The notes below the pieces were generated by a model, which was not told where the DNA came from, made no database searches, and saw only the letters and a program-made list of their open reading frames with translations. The translations under genes and the position numbers were made by a program. A DNA stretch of 45,259 nucleotides from Bacteroidetes bacterium OLB10 (GTDB lineage Bacteria > Bacteroidota > Bacteroidia > AKYH767-A > OLB10), in contig LNBX01000039.1 in assembly GCA_001567275.1 (NCBI GenBank), positions 1 through 45,259 on the forward strand. The letters run 5' to 3'. The stretch's first letter is position 1. Each line of letters opens with the position of its first letter. Shown piece after piece: positions 24,774-33,253 of the stretch.

Positions 24774-24778
24774 AAAAA
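24774..24778 (-). other. One-base frame break in the HhH protein gene
   Basis: From ATG 24837 the frame encodes MNNKKPPFHDLKKFFKAIQYF and then goes out of phase at a run of five T's (minus strand). With four T's it continues directly into TASERKGIVVLSVV and the rest of the protein. The run is short for polymerase slippage, so an indel (real or sequencing) is the simpler reading. Confidence 0.55.
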
Positions 24779-24837
24779 TATTGTATTGCTTTAAAAAATT
24801 TTTTCAGGTCATGAAAAGGTGGTTTTTTGTTGTTCAT

Positions 24838-25182
24838 GCGGTTATACTTAACAACAAATGTAAGATTCTTTATTCTAAAACCGAATGATAAATGTACTTC
24901 TCATTTTCTGTGCTGAACTTTTCCAATTATTTTTTGTTGGGAGTAGGAATACAGGTGACGGAAAATTGAGTTGTTTGAAAAAGTGTATCTGCATGCAAAG
25001 GAATTACCGAGCTGATTTTTCTCATAACTGCGCATGCCAAATTCTTGGCAAACAGGGTTTTTCTCCTCTGATAAAAATTAATTTATTGATAATTATAGCT
25101 TTAATTTTTTAACCAAAAAAAAGAATAATTCGCCCAAAACAGAGTTAATATTTAGAATAAGTACTTTATTTTAGCATCATCA
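24838..25182. other. Intergenic stretch with HhH gene promoter, otherwise unexplained
   Basis: On the minus strand, TACATTTG at 24855-24862 is a -7 box 17 nt before ATG 24837. A small perfect hairpin TGCCAA-ATTC-TTGGCA lies at 25035-25050. A weak TATTTTAG box (25167-25174) precedes the small gene at 25195. An open frame of 75 codons (24885-25112, plus strand) has no recognisable features and I do not call it. Confidence 0.45.
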
Positions 25183-25194
25183 ATGACGAAACCA

Positions 25195-25407
25195 ATGTTT
25201 GAATACACCAAAGAAATACTTACCAAGGTAAGTTTCGACAAAAAGCTTTTCAGAAAAGAGTTGGTAAAAGGGTTAAAGTGGTTAAAGAGTGACGAACGCA
25301 GGATGCTGATGGTTTGGTGTCTTGCAACTTTCGGTCATAAATACTCTGACGTACTTACCGAAGTTTTCAAAAAAATTACCCGTCAGGTTAATCTTTTTTC
25401 GGTTTAA
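25195..25407 (+). CDS. Small conserved-looking protein (70 aa)
   Basis: The function is not recognised. It is basic and helical ([20 protein letters not shown], then [19 protein letters not shown]), with no signal peptide or membrane helix. Start choice: the frame also has an ATG at 25183, but the segment beginning MFEYTK looks like the natural start of the folded part. Its 3' end overlaps the convergent queG gene by 20 nt. Small single-domain proteins of this kind are frequent in Bacteroidota genomes. I am fairly sure it is a gene because of its ordinary codon use and amphipathic pattern. Confidence 0.65.
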   Translation: MFEYTKEILTKVSFDKKLFRKELVKGLKWLKSDERRMLMVWCLATFGHKYSDVLTEVFKKITRQVNLFSV

Positions 25408-26317
25408 TAAATTGCAGATTTCTTTTCATCCCTTCGAATCCTGCACGCGACAGGGGTGATTCCTTAAAAATATTTTTAAATACTTCTTCCGTAATTTCTT
25501 CCCAGTCGTCTGAGGTCATTGTCATAATTTCTTTAATTGGTTTGAGCTCATCGGTGTCAATCGGTTTGGCAAAACGATTCCACGGGCACACATCCTGACA
25601 GATATCGCAACCAAACATCCAGTTTTCAAATTTATTTTTAAACGATTGAGGAATACTGTCGCGCAGTTCGATGGTAAAATATGAGATGCACTTACTTCCG
25701 TCAACTACATGCGGCTGCACAATAGCTTCTGTAGGGCATGCATCCATACATCGTGTGCAACTGCCGCAGTAATCTTTAACAGGTGCATCTGTATCCAGTT
25801 CCAGATCAAGAATCAGTTCAGCAATAAAAAAAAACGATCCTGCTTTAGGATGAATCAGGTTGGCATTTTTTCCTATCCATCCCAGTCCGCTTTTTTTTGC
25901 CCATGCACGATCGAGTACGGGAGCAGAATCCGTAAACACTCTTCCCGAAACATTGCCCGCTTTTTCACGGATAAAATTAAACAGTAAAAAAAGTTTTTCC
26001 TTAATTACAAAGTGATAATCTCTTCCGTAAGCATATTTTGAAATTTTCGGAATTCCGGGATTTTGTTTTTCAGCAGGGTAATAATTGTACAACAGCGAAA
26101 TCACCGATTTCGCACCATGTACAAGTTTGCGAGGGTCGAGGCGCTTGTCGAAGTTACGCTCCATATAACCCATTGTGCCATGCATTCCTTTTTTAAGCCA
26201 TTGCTCCAGATGCGGAGCATCTTCTTCGAGATAATCGGCTTTGGAAATGCCACAATGAGCAAAGCCAAGCCTGTAAGCTTCTTCTTTAATCAGTGCAGTA
26301 AGTTCACTCTTATTCAT
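25388..26317 (-). CDS. queG: Epoxyqueuosine reductase
   Basis: QueG is the cobalamin- and Fe-S-dependent enzyme for the last step of queuosine tRNA modification. In 309 residues it shows two [4Fe-4S] clusters: [12 protein letters not shown] (C184, C187, C190, C194), and C210 with C237/C240/C244 in CDICQDVC. The catalytic acid Asp130 is in [14 protein letters not shown]. It lacks the C-terminal HEAT-repeat domain of the longer E. coli enzyme, as is usual for shorter homologues. It begins 8 nt after the ruvB stop, so the two are likely co-transcribed. B12 dependence is shared with nrdJ further upstream. Confidence 0.95.
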   Translation of the reverse strand: MNKSELTALIKEEAYRLGFAHCGISKADYLEEDAPHLEQWLKKGMHGTMGYMERNFDKRLDPRKLVHGAKSVISLLYNYYPAEKQNPGIPKISKYAYGRDYHFVIKEKLFLLFNFIREKAGNVSGRVFTDSAPVLDRAWAKKSGLGWIGKNANLIHPKAGSFFFIAELILDLELDTDAPVKDYCGSCTRCMDACPTEAIVQPHVVDGSKCISYFTIELRDSIPQSFKNKFENWMFGCDICQDVCPWNRFAKPIDTDELKPIKEIMTMTSDDWEEITEEVFKNIFKESPLSRAGFEGMKRNLQFIKPKKD

Positions 26318-26325
26318 GCATCACC

Positions 26326-27360
26326 TCACTCCCTGTCGAACAGGGTACCTTTCAAGTGTGGTGGATTTTTTCCAATGTGTTTAAATGCTTTTTCTGTGGC
26401 TTCGCGCCCTCGCGGAGTACGCATCAGAAATCCTTCCATAATCAAAAACGGTTCATACACTTCTTCCAGCGTTCCTGCTTCTTCGCCAACAGCCGTTGCA
26501 ATAGTGTTGATACCTACCGGTCCTCCTTTGAATTTATCAATGATGACATGCAGAATACGGTTATCCATCTCGTCAAGGCCGTCAATGTCCACATTCAGCG
26601 CAGAGAGTCCGTATTGTGCTATTTTAAGATTCACAATGCCATCGCCTTTTATTTGTGCAAAATCACGTATTCTCCTCAGCAGTGCATTGGCAATACGCGG
26701 GGTGCCGCGGCTTCTGCGTGCAATTTCATAAGCAGCTTCTTCTTCAATGGCTGTTTTAAGAATTTCGGCAGAGCGCATAACAATGGTCTGCAAAAGTTTT
26801 GCATCGTAATATTCCAGTCGTGAGTTGATACCAAACCTGGCACGCAATGGCGAAGTAAGCAATCCGGAGCGGGTTGTTGCACCGATGAGCGTAAAAGGAT
26901 TTATTTTTAACTGAACAGAACGCGCATGCGGCCCGCTTTCTATCATGATGTCAATCTTATAATCTTCCATTGCCGAATAAAGATACTCTTCTACAACGGG
27001 GCTGAGGCGGTGTATTTCGTCAATGAATAAAACATCATTGGGTTCCAGATTGGTGAGCAGTCCAGCAAGGTCGCCCGGTTTGTCGAGCACCGGTCCTGAA
27101 GTAACTTTAATTTTTACATTCAGCTCGTTGGCAATAATATTTGCCAGTGTAGTTTTTCCCAGTCCGGGAGGGCCGTGCAACAATACATGATCCAAAGCTT
27201 CACCCCGCTGCGAAGCAGCTTTTACAAACACTTTAAGGTTTTCGGTAACCTTATACTGCCCTGCAAAATCATCAAAGCTGAGCGGACGGAGTACACGCTC
27301 CATTTCCTTTTCGGCAGGAGTGAAATGTTCGGCAGTAGGATCGAGATTTTTATTACTCAT
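26326..27360 (-). CDS. ruvB: Holliday junction branch migration ATPase RuvB
   Basis: RuvB is the hexameric AAA+ motor that moves Holliday junctions together with RuvA. About 344 residues from the ATG at 27360 (a further ATG at 27366 adds two). Counting from 27366, Walker A GPPGLGKT is at 65-72, Walker B LFIDEIH at 113-119, sensor 1 GATTRSG at 162-168 and the arginine region near 177 (ARFG). The C-terminal winged helix ends with the TPRGREAT segment. It is followed closely by queG. ruvA and ruvC are not in the window. Confidence 0.96.
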   Translation of the reverse strand: MSNKNLDPTAEHFTPAEKEMERVLRPLSFDDFAGQYKVTENLKVFVKAASQRGEALDHVLLHGPPGLGKTTLANIIANELNVKIKVTSGPVLDKPGDLAGLLTNLEPNDVLFIDEIHRLSPVVEEYLYSAMEDYKIDIMIESGPHARSVQLKINPFTLIGATTRSGLLTSPLRARFGINSRLEYYDAKLLQTIVMRSAEILKTAIEEEAAYEIARRSRGTPRIANALLRRIRDFAQIKGDGIVNLKIAQYGLSALNVDIDGLDEMDNRILHVIIDKFKGGPVGINTIATAVGEEAGTLEEVYEPFLIMEGFLMRTPRGREATEKAFKHIGKNPPHLKGTLFDRE

Positions 27361-27427
27361 CGTCATGCAAAGATGCGGAAAATGTTGAATTATTCCTTAT
27401 CAGAATAAACAGTTGGCAGTATTCAAT

Positions 27428-27465
27428 GAAAAAGAGGTTGCCACAAAATGACAACCTCTTCCACA
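27428..27465 (-). terminator. Intrinsic terminator of nrdJ
   Basis: On the minus strand AAGAGGTTG (27460-27452) pairs with CAACCTCTT (27440-27432), a 9-bp perfect stem with an 11-nt loop followed by TTTTT. It lies about 20 nt after the nrdJ stop and before ruvB. Confidence 0.85.
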
Positions 27466-27483
27466 GTAAACAATTTTAAATGA

Positions 27484-30400
27484 TTAACTGCAACCCATAC
27501 TTGTGCCACAGTTCAGGCATTTGTAGCATGACCCGCTGCGAATGGTAATGTGTCCGCACGTGTTGCACACAGGAGCATCGCCCATCATACTTCCAAGAAA
27601 CTTTTCATGTTCAGAAGCAGCAGCAACTACATTGCTTTCAACATTTACTTTCTTGGGTTTAACTTTTTCCTGCGTCTGTACCTGCGCTTGTATTTGCTCT
27701 TTAGGAAGTTCGCTTGGTTTTACCTGAACCAGATCTTCTCTTCCCAGATATTCGAATGACAACAAGCGGAAGATATAGTCAATAACAGAAGTAGCATTCT
27801 TGATATTCGGATGTTGCACCACTCCTGATGGTTCGAATCGGGTGAAGATAAATTTCTCTGCAAACTCATCGAGTGGAACTCCATACTGAAGACCGATAGA
27901 TACTGAAATGGCAAAACAGTTGAGCAGTGAGCGGAAGGATGCACCTTCTTTGTGCATATCAATAAACACTTCTCCTAAGGTGCCATCATTGTATTCGCCT
28001 GTGCGAACAAAGATGGTATGACCGCCAACTTTTGCTTTTTGCGTAAATCCTTCTCTCTTTTCAGGAAGTTTTTTACGCTGCACAATATTGGAGAGTTGTT
28101 GTTTGAATTTGGTATCGGGAGAAAGTTGAATGATACGTTTTGCGGCATTCAATACATCATCAGCAGTGAGTTTTTCGTAGTCAACTGCTTCGTCTTTGCT
28201 GTCAGATTTTTTATCTTTAGAAGAAGCAGAAAGTGGTTGTGAGAATTTGCTTCCATCACGATAAATAGAAATTGCTTTCAACCCCAGTTCCCATCCCATC
28301 ATATAACATTCTTCAATGTCTTTCTCAGTAGTTTCATTCGGAAGGTTGATGGTTTTTGAAATAGCTCCGCAGATAAACGGCTGAACCGCTGCCATCATAC
28401 GGATGTGTCCGTGAGGATGTATAAAACGCTCGCCATATTTTCCGCATTTGTTAGCACAGTCAAAAATTGGAAGATGCTCTTCTTTGAGGTGTGGTGCACC
28501 TTCAATGGTCATACGTCCGCAAACAAACAGATTAGCTTCTTCAATCTGGTCGTTGCTGAACCCTGTTTCAGCAAGCAGGTTAAAATCAACAGAAGTATAA
28601 ACTTCTCTGTCAATGCCTATACGCTGCATGCACTCTTCGCCAAGTGTAAATACGTTAAACAGGAACCGGATATCGAAAGCTGACACTGCTGCACGCTCTA
28701 ATTTTTCTATGTCTGATTTTGTAAATCCGATTGCCTTCAGCGTTTCATGATTAATGAAAGGTGCATTCTTAAAACTGCCTGTTCCTTTGATATAATTTAC
28801 AATGTCATTTGTCTGTGATGAAGTATATCCAATGTTTCTCAGTGTAACAGGAATACTGTCGTTTACAATTTTGAAATATCCGCCTCCTGAAAGTTTTTTG
28901 AATTTCACTAAAGCAAAATCAGGTTCAACACCGGTGGTATCGCAGTCCATCAGCAAACCAATGGTTCCTGTAGGAGCAATGGCACTAACCTGAGCATTGC
29001 GGTATCCGTATTTTTCGCCCCACACCAGTGCATCATCCCATGCTTTGCATGCAGCCTGCATCAGATATTTAGGGCAGGTGCCTGCATCAATGCCTTCAGG
29101 TTTTATTTCAAGATTTTCATAAGCATCATCAGCATGATAAGCTGCATAACGGTGGTTGCGGATTACGCGCAACATGTGCTCTTTGTTTTTCTCATATTGT
29201 TTGAAAGGTCCAAGCACCTTAGCCATTTCAGCAGATGCTTTAAATGCTGTTCCTGTCATGATAGCGCTGATAGATGCAGCAACTGCTCTTGCCTGATCGC
29301 TGTCATAAGGAATTCCTGAAATCATCAGCAATGAACCCAGGTTGGCATATCCCAATCCAAGTGTGCGGTATTCATAAGAAAGCTGCGCTACTTCTTTGGA
29401 AGGGAACTGCGCCATCAACACAGAAATTTCAAGCACTACATTCCACAAACGACATGCATACTGGAATGACTCCACATTAAACATTAATGTTTTGTCGTCA
29501 TAAAATTTTCTGAGGTTGATAGATGCAAGATTACATGCAGTGTTGTCGAGAAACATATATTCACTGCAAGGGTTGGAAGAGTTTATTCTTCCACCTTCGG
29601 GGCAGGTATGCCACTCGTTTACTGTAGTGTCAAACTGCACACCGGGGTCAGCACATTTCCATGCTGCACCGGCAATATCATCCCATAATTTTTTTGCAGG
29701 AACTGTTTTCATCACATGACCGTCAGTGCGGGCTGTAAGATTCCAGTTGCCGTTTTCCTGAAGTGCTTTGAAGAATGTATTGGGGATGCGAACTGAATTG
29801 TTTGAGTTCTGTCCTGATACTGTGCGATAAGCTTCTCCCTCGTAATCGGAAGGATAACCTGCAGCTATGAGAGCAGCAACTTTCTTTTCTTCGTCAGCTT
29901 TCCAGTTGATGAAAGTTTCAATTTCAGGATGGTCGAGGTCGAGACAAACCATTTTAGCTGCTCTTCTGGTGGTGCCTCCTGATTTGATAGCACCTGCTGC
30001 ACGATCCAATATTTTAAGAAACGACATCAGCCCTGAAGAATGTCCTCCGCCTGAAAGTTTTTCGCCTTCGGCACGCAGTGCAGAAAAGTTTGTTCCTACA
30101 CCTGAACCATACTTAAACACTTTTGCTTCGCGAACAAGAAGGTCCATGATACCACCTTCGTTCAGCAAATCATCTTTTACCGAAAGGATAAAGCAGGCAT
30201 GAGGTTGCGGACGCTCATAAGAAGAGTTTGTTTCTTCCAGCTTTTCTGTTTCCGGATTATAAAACCAGTGTCCTTTACCTGTACCTTTAATATTATAGGC
30301 TGAATAAAGTCCTGTGTTGAACCATTGTGGTGAGTTTGGTGCAGCATGCTGACCTAACAACATATATACTGCCTCATCATAAAATATCTGTGCATCTTCG

Positions 30401-30762
30401 TCAGAAGCAAAGTAGTTGGCTTTCTTACCCCACTGTGTCCAGCAGTCGGCAAGGCGGTGAACCACCTGTTTAACCGATTGCTCACGGCCGGTTGTGCCAT
30501 CAGGTTGTGGCACTCCTGTTCTGCGAAAATATTTTTGTGCAAGAATATCTGTTGCCACCTGTGACCATGCCTCAGGCACTTCCACATCATTCATTTCAAA
30601 AACTACATCTCCAGCGGGATTACGTATTACAGATGACCGTTTCTCATACTTAAACTGATCGTAGGGGCTTTGATTGTTTTTGGTAAAATGCCTCTCGAAA
30701 GTGAGACCTGTCCGCTCAGATCTATTGTTTTTTTTGTTGGTTGACTGACTTTTCATCCGCAT
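27484..30762 (-). CDS. nrdJ: Class II (B12-dependent) ribonucleotide reductase
   Basis: NrdJ reduces ribonucleotides to deoxyribonucleotides using adenosylcobalamin, independent of oxygen. The 1092 residues include the active-site segment SNPCSEY: Asn397, thiyl-radical Cys399 and Glu401. The redox cysteines are Cys190 and Cys410; the spacing Cys399-Cys410 is 11, as in the characterised class II enzymes. The finger-loop stretch APTGTIGLLMDCDTTGVEPD is present. The C-terminus is a Cys-rich zinc-ribbon tail (CNTCGH ... CYKCLNCG) that probably shuttles reducing equivalents. Starts at 30762 and 30756 are both possible. It forms a single-gene unit with its own promoter and terminator. Confidence 0.96.
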   Translation of the reverse strand: MRMKSQSTNKKNNRSERTGLTFERHFTKNNQSPYDQFKYEKRSSVIRNPAGDVVFEMNDVEVPEAWSQVATDILAQKYFRRTGVPQPDGTTGREQSVKQVVHRLADCWTQWGKKANYFASDEDAQIFYDEAVYMLLGQHAAPNSPQWFNTGLYSAYNIKGTGKGHWFYNPETEKLEETNSSYERPQPHACFILSVKDDLLNEGGIMDLLVREAKVFKYGSGVGTNFSALRAEGEKLSGGGHSSGLMSFLKILDRAAGAIKSGGTTRRAAKMVCLDLDHPEIETFINWKADEEKKVAALIAAGYPSDYEGEAYRTVSGQNSNNSVRIPNTFFKALQENGNWNLTARTDGHVMKTVPAKKLWDDIAGAAWKCADPGVQFDTTVNEWHTCPEGGRINSSNPCSEYMFLDNTACNLASINLRKFYDDKTLMFNVESFQYACRLWNVVLEISVLMAQFPSKEVAQLSYEYRTLGLGYANLGSLLMISGIPYDSDQARAVAASISAIMTGTAFKASAEMAKVLGPFKQYEKNKEHMLRVIRNHRYAAYHADDAYENLEIKPEGIDAGTCPKYLMQAACKAWDDALVWGEKYGYRNAQVSAIAPTGTIGLLMDCDTTGVEPDFALVKFKKLSGGGYFKIVNDSIPVTLRNIGYTSSQTNDIVNYIKGTGSFKNAPFINHETLKAIGFTKSDIEKLERAAVSAFDIRFLFNVFTLGEECMQRIGIDREVYTSVDFNLLAETGFSNDQIEEANLFVCGRMTIEGAPHLKEEHLPIFDCANKCGKYGERFIHPHGHIRMMAAVQPFICGAISKTINLPNETTEKDIEECYMMGWELGLKAISIYRDGSKFSQPLSASSKDKKSDSKDEAVDYEKLTADDVLNAAKRIIQLSPDTKFKQQLSNIVQRKKLPEKREGFTQKAKVGGHTIFVRTGEYNDGTLGEVFIDMHKEGASFRSLLNCFAISVSIGLQYGVPLDEFAEKFIFTRFEPSGVVQHPNIKNATSVIDYIFRLLSFEYLGREDLVQVKPSELPKEQIQAQVQTQEKVKPKKVNVESNVVAAASEHEKFLGSMMGDAPVCNTCGHITIRSGSCYKCLNCGTSMGCS

Positions 30763-30914
30763 TGAATTTTTTAAGTTATTATATATAAAGTGTTCTTATT
30801 ATTTGCTTCAGTTATGGTGGTTGGGGAACCTTGTTTTGCTGAAAGCCCTACAAAAATGGAAATCATATTTCAGTAAATCGAACTTTTTATTTGCGAATTT
30901 TATTTAATTAATAA

Positions 30915-30945
30915 CAAAAATAATGTTGATAACAATTTTTTTCAA
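30915..30945 (-). promoter_or_regulatory. Promoter of nrdJ (-33 TTG and -7 TATTTTTG)
   Basis: On the minus strand TTG (30945-30943), a 20-nt spacer and TATTTTTG (30922-30915) match both elements and the spacing of the Bacteroidota housekeeping promoter. The predicted 5' leader of nrdJ is about 145 nt. This is the best complete promoter match I found. Confidence 0.65.
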
Positions 30946-31172
30946 CACGTGTTAAAATCATTAAAAAAGAAACGCCAAAAAAGGATTCCTTTATAAACCA
31001 TGCAATTAAGTTTTGAAGCCAATCCGGCAAGTCCAAAAACCTTTCTTGCAGATTCCACAATTTAGAAGGCCGATGTTAATTCTCCGTTTTCAGGGTTCGG
31101 GTAAAAAAATTTTTTGAACTGCAGAATCATCTTTTTTCCAGATTTCTCCGCACTTTTCAATTGCATTTTAAC

Positions 31173-31205
31173 TTCAGAGAGAAAAACCCTTCGTTTCCCT
31201 CTGAA
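31173..31205. other. Imperfect hairpin in the nrdJ/mbnP gap
   Basis: TTCAGAGAGAAA (31173-31184) and TTTCCCTCTGAA (31194-31205) form a 12-bp stem with one mismatch and a 9-nt loop. It is followed by A's rather than T's on the plus strand, so it is not a standard terminator for plus-strand transcripts. No gene ends nearby on either strand. Confidence 0.45.
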
Positions 31206-31379
31206 AAAAATTATACAACACCTCTTTTTCTTAAATGATTATTACTTGTTTATCAGAGATAAATTGATTTTTCTGAAACTCAGTTTATGCCCTTACATTA
31301 TAAACTGTTTCGTCATGAAAAAAGTTGTATTGTAAGAGGGGAAGTGACTTATGTCATAGAGAGTTTTTACAAGCTGATT

Positions 31380-31387
31380 TAGTTTTG
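31380..31387 (+). promoter_or_regulatory. -7 promoter box of the mbnP-like gene
   Basis: TAGTTTTG matches TAnnTTTG, 15 nt before the ATG at 31403, and argues for that start over the ATG at 31325 in the same frame. Confidence 0.45.
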
Positions 31388-31402
31388 TATAAAACAATAA
31401 AT

Positions 31403-32110
31403 ATGAAAACAAAAGTGCTTTTAATAATTGCAATCGTTGCAGGTGTTTTTGCAGGTTGCAAAAAAGAAAAGGATTCAGGCACAGTGAATCTGAATATCAG
31501 TTATGCTGTTGATGGTGTACCACTAAATTTTGATACCATGATGTATCAGAACGCAGCCGGAAATCAATTCAGTGTAACACGACTTGAATACTACATTTCC
31601 AATATTACCTTTCATAAAAACGATGGTAGTGTTTTTACTACAAATCTTATTCAATATATAAATGCACGCACTGCATCAACCAATCAGTTTAGTTTTAATG
31701 ATGTACCAAATGGCAATTACACTAAGATTACTTTCAACATAGGAATTGATTCTGCACGCAATTACACATACGGTTTGCCAACCACTAATGAAAACAACAA
31801 CATGCTGTGGCCCGAACCAATGGATGGCGGTTATCACTTTATGAAACTGGAAGGATATTTTGCTGATAACGGGAGTACACCCGGTTTTGCAACGCACATA
31901 GGCACTAACAGTTGTTTGGTAAGTATTGATCATCCTGTCAATTTTTCAGTGGATGGCAACACTTATAAAATGCAACTTACTATGAATATAAATGAATGGT
32001 ATAAAAATCCTGAGATATATGACTTTAATACGGATGGAGGTTACTCCATGGGAAATATGATGGCAATGATGAAAATAGCCGGAAATGGCGCAGATGTATT
32101 TAATCAGTAA
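31403..32110 (+). CDS. MbnP-like lipoprotein (copper-binding partner of a MauG-type enzyme)
   Basis: A 235-residue lipoprotein with lipobox VFAGC (Cys19 when counted from ATG 31403). The mature part has the MbnP-family pattern: VNLNISYAVDGVPL, the segment FSVTRLEYYISNI (56-68), and MLWPEPMDGGYHFMKLEGYF with Trp136 and His145, followed by His165 in ATHIGTN. In characterised MbnP, a tryptophan is oxidised to kynurenine by the di-heme enzyme MbnH and contributes to a copper site. Which Trp is modified here is unknown. The next gene encodes an MbnH-like protein: its start at 32115 is 4 nt after this stop, so they form an operon. The upstream ATG at 31325 is rejected because the signal peptide begins at 31403. 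Confidence 0.8.
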   Translation: MKTKVLLIIAIVAGVFAGCKKEKDSGTVNLNISYAVDGVPLNFDTMMYQNAAGNQFSVTRLEYYISNITFHKNDGSVFTTNLIQYINARTASTNQFSFNDVPNGNYTKITFNIGIDSARNYTYGLPTTNENNNMLWPEPMDGGYHFMKLEGYFADNGSTPGFATHIGTNSCLVSIDHPVNFSVDGNTYKMQLTMNINEWYKNPEIYDFNTDGGYSMGNMMAMMKIAGNGADVFNQ

Positions 32111-32114
32111 TATC

Positions 32115-33200
32115 ATGAGACTGAAAAATTATTATCTTGTATTGGGTGTGCTTGTTGCAATTGTATTATTGTTTGCATGCCGGAAAAAAGACAGCGATCC
32201 GCAAGGAAACGACTGGGGGCCTTACAATCCTACTCCTTACACGATAGATGTACCCGAAGGATTTCCTGAACCTGTTATTCCCGAGTTCAACAAAATGACC
32301 GTGGAAGGTGTGAATCTTGGAAGATATTTGTACTATGATAATATTTTATCGAGCAACGGACTTTCATGCAACTCATGTCATATACGTTCACTTTCGTTTT
32401 CAAAACAATTGTTTGTAACGCTTGCGGGCGAAACAAAAAGTATTCCTCCGCATGTGAACCTTGCATGGAATCCTGATTTTAACTGGACAGGTTCTGAACC
32501 TGTACTCGACAATCTTTGTCTGGGCGATTTTGAACCTGAATTTTTTAATACCAATAAAGATTCTTTGTTCAGCCGTCTTTCCAAAAGCTCCATCTATCCT
32601 GAAAAATTTTATAAAGCTTTCGGCATTGAAGACATTAACAAACTCAGTTACGCTGAGCTGAAGCAAAAAATTGTTTACGCTATTTCGCAATTTATGCGCA
32701 CCATGGTTTCGTCCAATTCAAAGTATAATAAATTTATACATCATCAGGCCATGATGACTCCTTCCGAAATCAGAGGATTCAATATTTTCTTTACTGAGAA
32801 GGGAGATTGCTTCCATTGTCATGGTGGAGACCTTACTACCGATAACAGTTTTCATAACACCGGACTGGATGCAAATCCCACAAGTTTTAATATGGGACGA
32901 TATAATTACACTGGCAATCCAAATGATATAGGCAAATTCAGTACTCCTACTTTAATCAACATAGAGCTTACAGCACCTTACATGCACGATGGGCGTTTTC
33001 AAACACTGGAAGAAGTAATTGAATTTTATAATTCAGGTGTGCATAATACTTCTCCAAATATTGATCCTATTATGACAAAGCCCGGCAAAGAATACGGACT
33101 GGGATTGACACCCATGGAAAAAGCAGACTTGCTGAATTTTCTGAAAACATTTACCGATACATCATTCATCAACAATCCGGCTTATTTTAATCCGTTGTGA
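32115..33200 (+). CDS. MbnH-like di-heme enzyme (cytochrome c peroxidase / MauG family lipoprotein)
   Basis: A 361-residue periplasmic lipoprotein (Cys22 in LLFAC). It has two c-type heme sites, CNSCH (85-89) and CFHCH (232-236), and the family segment LTAPYMHDGRFQTLEEVIEFY near 285-305 with Met290/His291. This is the bacterial di-heme peroxidase/MauG fold. Directly following an MbnP-like gene by 4 nt is the arrangement of mbnP-mbnH, so modification of the neighbouring lipoprotein is more likely than general peroxide removal (inference). The frame extends to ATG 32085, but 32115 gives a proper signal peptide. It ends 54 nt before the convergent NDH-2-like gene. Confidence 0.88.
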   Translation: MRLKNYYLVLGVLVAIVLLFACRKKDSDPQGNDWGPYNPTPYTIDVPEGFPEPVIPEFNKMTVEGVNLGRYLYYDNILSSNGLSCNSCHIRSLSFSKQLFVTLAGETKSIPPHVNLAWNPDFNWTGSEPVLDNLCLGDFEPEFFNTNKDSLFSRLSKSSIYPEKFYKAFGIEDINKLSYAELKQKIVYAISQFMRTMVSSNSKYNKFIHHQAMMTPSEIRGFNIFFTEKGDCFHCHGGDLTTDNSFHNTGLDANPTSFNMGRYNYTGNPNDIGKFSTPTLINIELTAPYMHDGRFQTLEEVIEFYNSGVHNTSPNIDPIMTKPGKEYGLGLTPMEKADLLNFLKTFTDTSFINNPAYFNPL

Positions 33201-33253
33201 TTTTTTTTAAATACACAGAATTTGTTTTCAGTATTAGCCGGTGTTGTAATCCT

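Larger units (their letters stand above)
30763..31402. other. 640-nt intergenic region between nrdJ and mbnP-like genes
   Basis: It holds the nrdJ promoter (30915-30945, minus) and the -7 box of the mbnP-like gene (31380-31387, plus). A 12-bp imperfect hairpin with TTCAGAG arms lies at 31173-31205. I looked for cobalamin-riboswitch elements, because nrdJ and queG depend on B12, and found no B12-box-like segment. Open frames here (for example 31114-31335) have no protein-like features. The rest is AT-rich and unexplained. Confidence 0.5.

Noticed and set aside
24885..25112. 75-codon open frame on the plus strand between the HhH and small-protein genes
   Set aside because: Its composition does not look like a folded or membrane protein, there is no promoter-like box or start support, and the region is AT-rich non-coding in character.
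27542..30202. Several 60-110 codon plus-strand frames opposite nrdJ
   Set aside because: They are shadows of a clearly functional 1092-codon gene; none has independent features.
30763..31060. Cobalamin riboswitch upstream of nrdJ
   Set aside because: Expected because of B12 dependence, but I found no B12-box-like conserved segment on the nrdJ strand. Absence by eye is not proof; a covariance-model search would settle it.
31114..31335. 73-codon plus-strand frame before the mbnP-like gene
   Set aside because: It crosses the hairpin at 31173-31205, is dominated by Phe/Leu/Lys from AT-rich DNA, and has no protein-like pattern.
31325..31402. Extended start for the mbnP-like protein
   Set aside because: The upstream 26 codons would bury the lipoprotein signal peptide, and the -7 box at 31380-31387 lies inside them.
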